Below are positions 21,117 through 31,314 of a stretch of DNA of 64,000 nt, in pieces. The notes beneath the pieces were generated by a model. It was not told where the DNA came from. It made no database searches and saw nothing but the letters and a program-made list of their open reading frames with translations. The stretch spans positions 1,270,272 through 1,334,271 of the forward strand of contig JAHNZQ020000277.1 of assembly GCA_019155205.2 (NCBI GenBank), written 5' to 3'. The position numbers and the translations under genes were made by a program. The DNA comes from Gracilaria vermiculophylla. Lineage: Eukaryota > Rhodophyta > Florideophyceae > Gracilariales > Gracilariaceae. The stretch's first letter is position 1, and the number at the start of each line of letters is the position of its first letter.

Positions 21117-21253
21117 ACTTTGCCTTGTGCAGCTGGTGGTAAGAAAGGTTTAGAGAATTGTCCGTGAGCCCATTGTTCTTTGAGGGGTTTAGTTGTTAGT
21201 GGTAATTTGTTTGTATCATGCAGCATTCTTTTCGAGCAACACTTGGACCTTGT
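21117..21253 (+). repeat. Direct repeat (unit C copy)
   Basis: Second copy of 16280-16415. The following 140 bp (21254-21400) match nothing else seen here and lead abruptly into very GC-rich DNA. Confidence 0.9.
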
Positions 21254-21559
21254 ATCGAGTACGTAAGATATACAGTGGACGAACCTACAAAGCTGATATC
21301 GTCAATATGTACACATGGAACGTGCTTCCCGGACCAGATGTTGTGGTCAACGTATTGATTTACATTTGCATGATGGCATTCTTCTTCGAGAAGATATGAG
21401 TGCCGCTTTCGGCGCCGAGCCAGGCCGCACAGTGCTCGACGCGCAGGAGGGCGCGTGTCGGAGCGCGGCCAACCAGCGACGCCCACGTATGCGAGCGCAG
21501 CCGAGCCACGACGCGCGCGCACGCGCGCATTGGCAGTGAGATCGGCAGCAACCTGGCGA

Positions 21560-21561
21560 CC

Positions 21562-21599
<38 letters not shown>

Positions 21600-21601
21600 C
21601 G
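21560..21601. repeat. GAC/ACG trinucleotide microsatellite
   Basis: Uninterrupted (ACG)n run in the presumed 5' UTR of the next gene, followed by a C12 tract just before its ATG. Confidence 0.8.
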
Positions 21602-21631
21602 CGCGCGCCCACCCCCCCCCCCCGGAAGGCG

Positions 21632-23101
21632 ATGAACGCGTTCGCGACGAGCGCTGCGGTGCGGCCGACGCGCGCGCGCGCGACGGCAGCGCGGTGTTGC
21701 GCGCGGGGGCGCAGCGAGCAGGTGGCGCCCGTGGTGCGCGGCTACCTGCGCCAGCTGCACGCGCACCACGAGCAGCTGCGGCGCACGCGGCGGGTGACCC
21801 CGCAGCTGCGCGCGTTCCTGGCCGAGCTGCAGCGCTTCCTGCGCGCGCACGGCGCGGCGGGGGCGGGGGCGGGGGCGGAGCCCTCGGCGGGGGCGGCGGC
21901 GGCGATCGACGCGCAGGCGCTGCTGGAGCACACGCACCCCGGCGGGGCGCTGGCGGCGAGCGCGCTGTCGCTGCTGGCGACGGGGCGGCCGCGCGTGCGC
22001 GCGCGCGCCGACGCGCTGGCGGCGGCGGCGGCGGCGGAGGCGGCACGCGAGCGCGCGGCGGCGGCGGCGGCGCGCGACGCGCTGCGCACGGCGCGCGCGG
22101 CGGCGCGGCGCGGGCCGGCGGCGCGGCGCAACGCGTACTACGGCGCCATCCCGATGCGCTACGCGCGGGCGCACGAGCTGGTGCGCGCGCTGCCGGCGGC
22201 CGGCAGCCAGCGGTTCGACTCGGCGCGCACGCTGCGCGCGCTGCGGCAGGAGAGCGCGGCGTTCCGCGCGGGGCGCGACGCGGCGGGGCTGCGCGCGGCC
22301 GACGCGTGGGCGCTGGTGGGGCTGGCGGAGCGCGCGGGGCGGCACGACGCGACGCTGGCGGCGTGGAAGCGGGCGGCGGGCGGCGGCGGCGGCGCGGCGA
22401 TGGGGTTCGCGGAGCGCTTCGAGGCGGCGCGGCGCGGCAACGCGCTGCTGGTGTACGCGGAGGCGCGGGCGGCGGAGTGGGCGGCGGCGGGGGGGGAGGG
22501 CACGGCGGTGAGCGTGGCGGAGGGGGGGCTGTGGGTGGGCGAGGGCGCGCTGGCGGGCGTAGCGTGCGCGCCGGCGGCGACGGTGGTGGGGCGCGACGCG
22601 CGCGACGGGTGGGGGTGGGAGCGCGACGCGCGCACGGTGTTGGTGGCGGAGGCGGCGGCGGCGTTCGCGCCGGTGGGGGGGGGGATGTGGCGCGGGGGGC
22701 CCAGCGACGCGCGCGCCGCGCTGGGCGCGCGCGCCTGGCTGCACGCGCAGCTGGCCATGGGGTGCTGCGGCTGCGACGCGGCGCACGTGCTGGCGTACGG
22801 CACGCTGGGCGAGTCGCGCCTGTTCCGCGTGGCGCGCGACGACGCCGCGCTGGCCGCCGCCGCGCGCATGCTGCGCTGGTTCGCCGCCGCCTTCGTCGCC
22901 GCCGCCGCCCCGCCGCCGCGCCACTTCCACCGCGCTTACCCCCCCGCCGCCGCCCTGTGGCGCCGCGCCGACGCCGCCGCCGCCGCCGCCTCCGCCGCCG
23001 CCACGCCCCTGCCCGCCCTCACCGTCGAGCGCTGGCTGGCCCCGTGGCGCGCCCGCCTCGATCCGTGGCACCTCAACCGCACCGCCCACCCCTTCAACTA
23101 A
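21632..23101 (+). CDS. Ala/Arg-rich protein, possibly degenerate YqaJ/lambda-exonuclease-like, plastid leader
   Basis: 489 codons from the ATG at 21632 to a TAA; third positions are almost all G or C. The N-terminus begins MNAF and continues basic and Ala-rich, like a red-algal plastid transit peptide, in which an early Phe is common. The middle is Ala-rich helix (about 90-165). From about residue 225 the order of features resembles YqaJ/type II-like nucleases: a WALVGLAER entry, a GNALLVYAE segment, then GVACAPAATVVG (309-320), then WLHAQLAMGCCGCDAAHVLA (369-388) like the family's QVQ..M..TG helix, then RVARDDAAL. The usual catalytic SPDG and E-x-K residues are not evident (APAA and AEAA at those places). 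The match is my pattern recognition only. The competing long frames on both strands look like compositional shadows. Confidence 0.5.
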   Translation: MNAFATSAAVRPTRARATAARCCARGRSEQVAPVVRGYLRQLHAHHEQLRRTRRVTPQLRAFLAELQRFLRAHGAAGAGAGAEPSAGAAAAIDAQALLEHTHPGGALAASALSLLATGRPRVRARADALAAAAAAEAARERAAAAAARDALRTARAAARRGPAARRNAYYGAIPMRYARAHELVRALPAAGSQRFDSARTLRALRQESAAFRAGRDAAGLRAADAWALVGLAERAGRHDATLAAWKRAAGGGGGAAMGFAERFEAARRGNALLVYAEARAAEWAAAGGEGTAVSVAEGGLWVGEGALAGVACAPAATVVGRDARDGWGWERDARTVLVAEAAAAFAPVGGGMWRGGPSDARAALGARAWLHAQLAMGCCGCDAAHVLAYGTLGESRLFRVARDDAALAAAARMLRWFAAAFVAAAAPPPRHFHRAYPPAAALWRRADAAAAAASAAATPLPALTVERWLAPWRARLDPWHLNRTAHPFN

Positions 23102-23149
23102 ACCAATCAACTTCCAAAAACATCCCCACCGTAAGCAATTGCCCCCTCC

Positions 23150-23250
23150 TCTCCCCCCCATTCCCCTTCCCCATCCCCCCTCCCTCACTACCCCTCCCTC
23201 ACCACCCCTCCCTCACCACCCCTCCCTCACCACCCCCCCCCTACCAATAA
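23150..23250. repeat. C/T-rich tandem repeat upstream of PMI
   Basis: A polypyrimidine leader in which CCTCCCTCACCACC recurs four times with a period near 14 bp. It lies within 20-100 bp of the PMI start codon, so it is probably its core promoter or 5' UTR. Confidence 0.7.
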
Positions 23251-23259
23251 CCCCCCACG

Positions 23260-24626
23260 ATGGCCGCTCCCCCCCCCCTCGTCCCCCTCCGCGCCGCCGT
23301 CCAGAACTACGCCTGGGGCCTCCCCGCCGACCGCGACAGCCTCGTCGCCCGCCTGCACGCCCTCAACGCCCCCGCACCCGTCTCCCCCACCACCCCCTAC
23401 GCCGAGCTGTGGATCGGCACCCATCCCTCCGCCCCCGCCCACGTCATCGCCGACCAACCCGTCTCGCTCCAACAATTCCTCACCTCCACGCAACAACCTC
23501 CCATCCCGTACCTGCTCAAGGTCCTCAGCGTCGCCAAGCCGCTCAGCATCCAGGCCCACCCCGACAAGCACCTCGCCCGCCGCCTGCACGCCGCCAACCC
23601 CGACGCCTACAAGGATGACAACCACAAGCCCGAGATGAGCGTCGCCCTCACCGGTAAGTCCCACCCCACCCCCGCATCCCCCCTTCCCCCCTCCTCGTCA
23701 CTCGCCCTCCGTCACACTGACACCCGCATGATGCCCCGCGACCCCCAGACTTTGAGGCAATGTGCAACTTCCGCCCCGTCGACGAAATCCTCGCCCACCT
23801 GCACGCGCTCCCGGACCTGCGCCACCTGTGCGACGGCGACGCCTTCATCGCCTCCGTCTCGCGCCTGGCCGCCCACGACGACAAGAAGCCCGCCCTGCGC
23901 CACCTCTTCTCCACCCTCATGCACGCCTCGGAGCACGCCGTCAGCGCCGCCCTCAACGCCGTCCTCGAAAAGCTCAAGATGCGCTCGAACAACACCGATG
24001 CCGACCAGCTCTTCCTGCAGCTCGTGCGCCACTACCCGCGCGACGTCGGCTGCTTTGCCGCCTACCTGCTCAACTACGTCCAGATCGCCCCGGGCCAGGC
24101 CTTCTTCATGGCCGCCAACGAGCCGCACGCCTACCTATCCGGCCAGTGCGTCGAAATCATGGCGTGCAGCGACAACGTCGTGCGCGCCGGCCTCACGCCC
24201 AAGTTCAAGGACGTGTCCACCCTGGTCGACATGCTCACCTACCGCGACGAGTACCCGCACATCATGCACGGCACCGCCGTCGACACCTTCTCCACGCTGT
24301 ACCGCCCGCCCGCCGACGAGTTTCAGCTCATCCACTGCGCTATCCCGCCCGCCACCGCCCACGCCCTGCCGCCGCTGCGCGGCCCGAGCATCATCATGTG
24401 CCTGGACGGCGCCGGCTGGATCGGCGTCGCTGCCACCGCGTCGCACGCCGAGCCCGAGCGCCTCCCGCTGGCGGCCGGCCGCATCTACTACGTCGCTGAC
24501 TCCGTCCCCCTGCACGTGCACGCAAAGCGCTCCGCCGTCGCCGGCGCCGCGTCGCCGCACCTGGTGTTCTTCCGCGCCAGCGCCAACCAAGCCCAACTCA
24601 CCGCCGTTCCCGATGCGTCGCAGTGA
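23260..24626 (+). CDS. MPI: Mannose-6-phosphate isomerase (type I PMI), one intron
   Basis: Two exons, 23260-23653 and 23749-24626, encode 423 residues. The 95-nt intron has GTAAGT and a CCCCCAG acceptor, and splicing joins ALT|D|FEAMC in frame. The enzyme is a zinc isomerase that interconverts fructose-6-P and mannose-6-P for GDP-mannose and cell-wall galactan synthesis. Zinc ligands are visible as Gln98 and His100 in SIQAHPDK, Glu125 in NHKPEM and His258 in NEPHAYL. QNYAWG near the start and the SDNVVRAGLTPKFKD segment are family signatures. It is extremely GC-rich. Its last 29 bp overlap the 3' end of a gene on the other strand. Confidence 0.95.
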
Positions 24627-25107
24627 CGTTTACTTCGTTGCGTTCGGCAGTCACGTACAGCGTCTGCGCCGTCGGCGAAAAGCACTCAAAGTCGCCCTTG
24701 CAGCCGCGGTCCTCCTCGATGGCCGGCCGATCTCCGGCGCCGCCGGCGCTCTGGAACTGCCCCGTCGGCCGCAGCAGCGCCATTGTTGCGCCGGTGGGCT
24801 CCAGCCATACCGTCAGCGTCTGGCTGCCGTTGCGTATCACCTCTGGCGCCTCGAGCGCGCCCGGTTTCAAGTTCATGGCACCTATGCGATATATTCTTTC
24901 TATGTGTTCGAATAACCAATTCTTTAATACTTGTACGCAGTCCGACAGTTCAAACTCCGTCTCTGGGAACGCAGGTGGAACCGCGCTGCGCGCCTCTTCG
25001 GACGTGGCGCCACTCCAAACTCGTTTAGAACGAAAGATGACGGGCAGCACTTCTGTGCGGCTCACTTGCAGGTGAGAGCGTTTCGTGACCCACTTGGGCG
25101 CATCCAT
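24598..25107 (-). CDS. Unknown protein, 3' end overlapping PMI
   Basis: 169 codons from the ATG at 25107. The frame is open further upstream to a probable acceptor, where TTAACTTTTACAG on the minus strand ends at 25146. A GTAAGT donor at 25510-25505 lies in a compatible phase at the end of another open frame (25781-25511), so a spliced gene with a 365-nt intron is likely. That upstream exon has no ATG, so the 5' end is incomplete. The protein has a helical patch (VQVLKNWLFEHIERIYRIG) and beta-like segments (TLTVWLEPTGATMALL) and no motif I can name. The antisense frame is Ser-rich and less protein-like. Confidence 0.5.
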   Translation of the reverse strand: MDAPKWVTKRSHLQVSRTEVLPVIFRSKRVWSGATSEEARSAVPPAFPETEFELSDCVQVLKNWLFEHIERIYRIGAMNLKPGALEAPEVIRNGSQTLTVWLEPTGATMALLRPTGQFQSAGGAGDRPAIEEDRGCKGDFECFSPTAQTLYVTAERNEVNVTATHRERR

Positions 25108-25145
25108 CGTGGGCCAGTGCCACACCGCCCGCACGGCGCGCAATT

Positions 25146-28100
25146 CTGTAAAAGTTAACAATGCATGCAACAGCAAGACGCACAGTTAGAATCTGAGTGG
25201 AGCGCAGACTTGGCTCGGAAGCGGCACGTCGGCGGTTTGGCTGCGTCTCAGCTCTCATAATCATCCCGCAGCGAAGCGCTCGCGTGCGCAGGAGTCCCGG
25301 GTGGGGTGGAAGGCGGCGCCGTTGGCTATGCCGATCACCGCGGGAGTCGCGACTGGTTGGCGTGCGAATGCCCAGTTTGGTAAACCAGTGGCTCCCCGGA
25401 TCCGTACCCGAAATCATCCGCGCTTCGAGGCGTTCCTAGGAAAGCAAAGTGACATCATCGACGCGCGCGGAACAGGGCGGCAAACGGTGCGTGCGGTCGT
25501 GGCGACTTACCGTTTGGGGGTGGCTCGCCGGGCGGACGGGCGGTGAGGCGGCGCGGTCCTATTGCTCGCCGGAAGCGGGTTAGGCACGACGTGCGGCTCG
25601 CGACGATGTGCGGGCGTGCTCGCACGCGCACGGCGATGCTCGTCGCACACAGTCTCTCAAGGAAGGGAAATGATCGCGACGGCGGGACGACGGCCACGCG
25701 CGAGGGAAGCCACTTTGGGGCAAAGCTCAGCTGCGCCGAGCAACGTGGCGAACGTGGTGTACACGAGCAAACTTTCAACACTTGATCAAAATGCGTAAAA
25801 ATTCGAATCGACGACAGTCGCAGATGAAATCACGTGGCTCCCAAGTGCAAACCCTTTACCCGTAGAAAGTACGCTGCGCAAATTCTCTCCACACCTTTCT
25901 TGTAGCCACGTCTTACCACACCAAGTGCATTGCAAAACAAGCACGAGGAGCGAGGAACGCAAGTCTCGTGCGAATGTGAAGAAGCATCTTTGAACGAAGC
26001 CGCTTCTGGTACGCCAAAGAGACTACACCGTCGGAGATGCTAGCCGGCTTCTATACAGCAGCACATGACGCCTGGGTCTTTTATATGTCAGCACCGGTTT
26101 CCAACTCGCAGCAGAGGGAGTTGCAATGCCCATTTCTTCTGAGCTTTACATTTGCTTCAATATTAGCATGACCCTTTCACTTCTGAAAACTTGTCGTTTT
26201 TGTTGGGCTTGCAAATACGTTTGGAGGTTTGTCCCGGTGTGAAAGAGAGGCCGCAAAGTATCTGTCACCTTTCGAGATTTACGAACGTGTCGGGTTGGGT
26301 GTCACCTTGTATACAGTTGCAAAGTTCCCACTTGTCGGCAAAAAGAGTTCCATCACTATTTGAGAAAACCCATCACCACATAGAAATGGAGCTGCCTTGT
26401 ATATGCCGATGAATTGATCCCAAACAGAGGCAACAAATTTGGAACCGCTGCCATGCTTGCAAACTTACGGTGTCGCTGGTGTTGATTCCGCCGTTATGAG
26501 CGGTGGACCTGCAATGCCAGCACTTGCAATTATGCAGAAAGCCGTGTTAAAGTTGGAAATTTTGGTCTCTTCAGGATCAACAAAGAATGTCCATCACAGG
26601 CGAGTTATTGCATTGAAAAGCTTGGTCCTAAATAGAGACATTCTCAAGGTCATGGAAGGAGCTACTGCGATCGGACATCCGCTTGGAATGAAAGGGGCTA
26701 GCTAAGCTAGCTAATCAGTGTCCACCATACTCGAGCTACTCGAGGAAAGATATGCTGCCGTCTTCATGCGTGTCGTTTCTGGAATGGGAGCAGCCGCCGT
26801 ATATGAAATCAAGTGGACCACGAATTCAGCAAAATATCAAGGCCTGACTTTCAGGTCTTCGAAGGAATCGCAACTCCAGTTCTGGGCAAGTAGAACGGCA
26901 ACTGAAATCATGTCATCCAGTTTCGGGCGTTTGTAGTATGTAGGCCATACGAAGGACGTATGTCTGCAGTTCTCATCGATGCGGGTCTTCTCTGAAACGC
27001 TCTATATTTCCTCACAATTGTGTCGTTCTACTTTTTAAACTCACAACTGGGGCTACTGGTTACAAACCAAGACGTTCTTGGCCACGATCTGTAGACATCG
27101 CGGGATTTCTTCGTGCCTCTCTCTGTTTCTCAACTCGCAACCCTTGCAACTTTCGTACTTGTTAAAGCAAATAAAGTCATCATCGTCTTCTTTTCTGCCT
27201 TGTTCGCGTTTGTCTGAAAAGCAAAATGCTCCTGATGATGGAACATGGTCATTTCAGGTTGGCTCTTTTTCTTTCCCACCGCAACCCGTAACTAACGTGT
27301 AGAAGAGGGTTCAACTTGCATAACTAACTTGGTCGCAAACGATTTTCCAGGTACCGCACGGTGTTAAAACATCTACCTCATTCGCGGTTAGTTGCACGGC
27401 CATTGCAGTGGTGGGCTGCTTTTGACATTATGTGGTTTGAATACTGCAATAGGTGCATCTTTTTCTCGTATAGCTCTCAAACAGGGGTGGGTTGCAATCG
27501 ATTGCATTGCAATTAATTCCAATCCCAAGAATGCAGTCCATCATTGCTCTTGCTCAGCAAAATAGCAATTTGATGGATGTTTATGCAAGTCATTATCTCG
27601 TCAGATTTGCAACTTTTGAAGCAGAATTTTATTTTACGTAGGTTCTGTTGCTCAAGGTGAAAGAATGTACACAACTGCAGACAATAATATGTGCGATGAT
27701 CGCATGTGGAAATGGCGTTAGTTGTCTGAAACAACTGATTTTCTCTGTGTATTTTCAAGGTTTTCGGACATAAGTTTGGTACAGGAAGCTTTCGCACTGT
27801 CTTTGAATAAGTGGGAGAGTAGTCTTTGACTGTGATTGCGACCGAGATTGCAGTCGAAAATCAGTGATGGCAACCGGGATTCCGTACGGAAGTTATTTTG
27901 CAATCGCGATTGCGATTGCGATTTCAAAGTCCCATCCGATCACCATCGAATTGGTATCACACCTGCTTTTAATGGAAACGAATCACATGCATCCGTGTAT
28001 AGGAGTCATTTTTGTTTCTTTGGTTTGGAGCGTTGCAGCGCGTCCATTTTGTATTGCTTGACGGTAACAATGGGTCTGAAACGTTTTCGGGGACTTTATG

Positions 28101-28962
28101 GTCAGTATCTTATTTGTTGTCAGAGTGCTTGTTGTGCGGAAACAGGCGCGGGAATCATTGTCTTTGGATCAAGTAGATAATGTTGTTTGGTCACACTATG
28201 ACCGATTGCATAACTTGCAACATGAGGAATTCATGATGGATCGTGTGGCTTGGGGGTTTCATTTCTCGCCGGTGAATCACATGTACATTTTGCCGCAATG
28301 TCCCCATACGAGAATCGTTCGAGGCATGTTCTGTAAGAGATAGCTGTTGTCGACAACTCTATTACTTACTTTTCAATATGACACCTCTTCGAACTCATAG
28401 GGATGGTGGTCGTGAGTAGCATCGTATAACTTTACGATTTCGCTGGGGAAGATATTTGCACCCTTCGCTCAGCTGCACTGATCGTGATAACAATCGAAAC
28501 GGCAGTCTGGAACGAAGTGGACACATGAAGGTGTTGGATTTAGTGCGGATTTCTTCAACGCTCAATTCAGCCAAAGAATCTCAAGAGCTTGTTGGTACAG
28601 ACTGCTCCAAAAGTTCTAAAGGCAAGAGCGTAACCTTTCAGAATCTTACATGGTGTGACCTATTGATCTTGTACTTTACCCCTAGCAAGGTATTACCCAA
28701 GTCGAGAAAACTTTCAGCCCTCCCCTCCCTCCTTTCCCCTACCCCACACCATCCCCTCGTCCCCCACTCGCACCTTCGTTGAGAGAGCATTTTTCCCTTG
28801 CTTTCTATAATAGTCCTCTTTGGGTCACGGATCTATACAGTGGCTTGCATCTTGATGACCTTGTTTTTGATCATACATGACTCTATTCGAGTAAGTTTTG
28901 TTGTAATCTACATTCAATTCTCATATGGTTCCATGTTCTATGCAGACACGGATCGTATTCCT
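25146..28962. other. Gene-poor stretch between islands
   Basis: Apart from the possible 5' exon of the unknown minus-strand gene (to about 25781), I find no recognisable gene. Frames such as 26439-26705, 27836-28180, 28098-28343 and 28456-28782 (all plus) lack known motifs. 27820-27935 is rich in GATTGC/GCGATT repeats. A CTAGCTAAGCTAGCTA palindromic block lies near 26697-26713. Composition is AT-rich and typical of the repeat deserts here. Confidence 0.45.
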
Positions 28963-31314
28963 TCATTTAGAAATACCCATAGACACCTTCTGGAAATGGT
29001 CGTATGCTCTTGTCGTCCAGTTCCCTCGAGCATAGTCAATTAATTTTGACATTCGGTGCGCCTTGTCCTTCTTGGAAAGTTCGAAACCAAGCCTATCTCT
29101 AAGATTGGCGAGCACATACTCTCTTCCTTGCAAGAAGCAGGGCATGCTCTCATTTCCAGGGTACATCGTGTCAACCATGAGTAGTATCTTGTTTGCGTAT
29201 CGACAGGCTTCCAGATATCCTTGAATACAGAGCTTTCGGTAAAGTTTGAATGCCCCAGAGTTGGGTCCTCCCATGACTTGCACCATTTCTTCCGTGAGCT
29301 TGAACGGTGCCTTTTCGAATTCCATGTTCCCCCCAGGAGAATTGGACAACAAAAACCCAAAATCAATGTGGATTATGTGTCCATCAGCATCAATCATAAG
29401 GTTACCATTGTGCCTGTCCTTGATATTCATCAAATACTGAACTATTGAGTACCCCGCCATACTGTGGACAAAATTGCGGACGGCACGCTTGTGTCGCTGC
29501 GAGCCACGGCCTCCAAAAACACCGACAAAGTAATCCTGCAAAGTGGTTACGTTTGGAGAATGCTTCTTGATGGAATCTATTGACTTCGCATCTGTTACTG
29601 TTTCTATCAGACCGCAGTCTCCGCTTGTTGATATGATCTCGTACGGACGAAGCCAGCATGGAATGTTGGCCCTCTCGAATATGCGAGAAAACTCCTGAAT
29701 AAGCCGCTGTGCAACCATCTCTTGGCGCAGCTGGTCTCGCGCTTTCACTATGCACGACACCAGCCTCCAGTTCGGATTGGAGCCAAACTTGCTGGACTTC
29801 CGCAACCGCTCTGACTTGACAGCCCATCGCTCCCCAAGTGCCTTCAAAAGCTCCTCGTCTGGTGGGCGCTTGTCATCATCAAAGCTCGCATCAACGCGGA
29901 AGGAACTTTCTCGTTTCATCAAATCAAGATCCATACGTCGCACACTTGCAGTTACGTCAGGAGAGAATTCAAACTTGTTGGCTGGTTGGTTTTGCATCGG
30001 CACTTCGGGCTCAAATGGTTCTTGAATCGGTTGGGCGTGTTTGCCCATGGAAGGGGCGGAAAGAGACCCAATTCTTCTCAAAGGGCTTGTGCCACGATGG
30101 TCCTCGGATGGATGGTGACTCTCAGGTATGGGAGCAATGAGGTCTTCGACCTCAACCACAAGAAGATAAGGGACACGTTCCTTTGTGTTGAATACATGGG
30201 CTTCCTCCGGCACAATGCGCAGAAGCTTATGTGGACGCCGCTCTGTGGGAATAAACACGTTGCTTGGGATGAAATCGTTGAGTTTCTCAAGTTCTCTTCG
30301 CAACACATCTCGGCGAAGTTCCCTTTCAACTTCAAACAGGCCATTCGAGATGTGCGTCAGGCACTTGACAAAGTCCATTTCGGCATGAAAGAGATTGGCA
30401 CGCTCGCTTCGAGCTTCAAGCCACTGTTTCAGTTTGACCTCATCGGCGAGTTGCAGCGCATTAAAATGCATTCGATGGTCCTTTTCACCGGATCCGGAAA
30501 TGTCCAGGTCCACCGCGCGCGTAACGGAGCTGCGTCGAAAGGGAGGGGTAACTTTCTCCACAGCATCCTCTTTCGATTGTTCGTGAGGGCCAGAGGGTGC
30601 AGAGGGTGTCTCTGTGACTTCAGCTTTCTTAAAGAGGTCGCCGGGGGGGGCCGAGTTGGTGACAACTGACTCCATGCCAAGCAACAAGGTCATTGTTCGA
30701 TGATAGGCATCTTTTGGTCCCAGGTGAAGGGAGCCGTTTATGTACCACATGCATTCAAGCGCGAATGAGACGGAGGTCATGGCGTGTTGATATAGAAAAG
30801 TCTCTAACTGACGCTCGCACTGGGCTTTGACCAGATGGGCTGTGGCATCGAGCGAGATTTCCTTGGGCTCGCGGACGAGCTTGAGAAGAGCGCTCCTTTT
30901 CCCCGAACGGCTAGAACCGACGCCAGAGCCGGCGGTCCGATCGTGAAAGCCGTACAGAAGGGTGTTGAGTATGAACGGGAGCAGGTGCGAGAGTGTAGTA
31001 CTATTAGCGCCGATAGAGCTGAGGTCAACGGAAGTGTCTTCGGAATAGATCTTTCCAAGAATGATGAACTCTTCGTCATCAATGTGACGATCCTTATCGG
31101 GATGTTCGCGCTTGATGTTTTGCATGAGTTTCTTGAACTGGGCTTTTGCGGCCTCGCGCGTGAGGACGCGATGTTTGTGAGAGAAGAGGGAGTGGCCGCG
31201 ACGCAAAATCTTCTGCCCATCGCGGTGCACAGGGACAGACTCGCCGCTGCGATGGGAAATGTTATCAATGTCATCGTGCGGCTCCCCGCCGCCAAAACAA
31301 GCGAGGCGCACCAT
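28963..31314 (-). CDS. PI4KB: Phosphatidylinositol 4-kinase, type III beta-like
   Basis: 783 codons from the ATG at 31314. The frame extends to 31659, but that part is Arg/Pro-rich 5' sequence. The kinase makes PI4P on Golgi and trans-Golgi membranes. A helical PIK/LKU-like region lies at about 60-280, including SEDTSVDLSSIG and FALECMWYINGSL. The lipid-kinase domain occupies about 500-783: NIKDRHNGN (Asp633) is the catalytic loop, HIDFGF (Asp651) binds metal, and NMEFEKAPFKLT is the activation loop typical of PI4K-beta. It ends with the usual RLGFELSKKD and LIDYARGNWTTRAYDHFQ helices. The middle (about 300-450) is variable and Ser/Pro-rich. It diverges from the CDK gene. Confidence 0.93.
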   Translation of the reverse strand: MVRLACFGGGEPHDDIDNISHRSGESVPVHRDGQKILRRGHSLFSHKHRVLTREAAKAQFKKLMQNIKREHPDKDRHIDDEEFIILGKIYSEDTSVDLSSIGANSTTLSHLLPFILNTLLYGFHDRTAGSGVGSSRSGKRSALLKLVREPKEISLDATAHLVKAQCERQLETFLYQHAMTSVSFALECMWYINGSLHLGPKDAYHRTMTLLLGMESVVTNSAPPGDLFKKAEVTETPSAPSGPHEQSKEDAVEKVTPPFRRSSVTRAVDLDISGSGEKDHRMHFNALQLADEVKLKQWLEARSERANLFHAEMDFVKCLTHISNGLFEVERELRRDVLRRELEKLNDFIPSNVFIPTERRPHKLLRIVPEEAHVFNTKERVPYLLVVEVEDLIAPIPESHHPSEDHRGTSPLRRIGSLSAPSMGKHAQPIQEPFEPEVPMQNQPANKFEFSPDVTASVRRMDLDLMKRESSFRVDASFDDDKRPPDEELLKALGERWAVKSERLRKSSKFGSNPNWRLVSCIVKARDQLRQEMVAQRLIQEFSRIFERANIPCWLRPYEIISTSGDCGLIETVTDAKSIDSIKKHSPNVTTLQDYFVGVFGGRGSQRHKRAVRNFVHSMAGYSIVQYLMNIKDRHNGNLMIDADGHIIHIDFGFLLSNSPGGNMEFEKAPFKLTEEMVQVMGGPNSGAFKLYRKLCIQGYLEACRYANKILLMVDTMYPGNESMPCFLQGREYVLANLRDRLGFELSKKDKAHRMSKLIDYARGNWTTRAYDHFQKVSMGISK

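Noticed and set aside
21347..23250. Long Arg/Gly-rich frames of about 613-616 codons on both strands of the GC-rich region
   Set aside because: Low-complexity composition, no start context and no motif. They mirror the 489-codon gene at 21632-23101, which alone has balanced Trp/His/Tyr content and a natural end.
24623..25075. 150-codon plus-strand frame after PMI
   Set aside because: Ser-rich antisense of the more protein-like minus-strand frame, with no motif.
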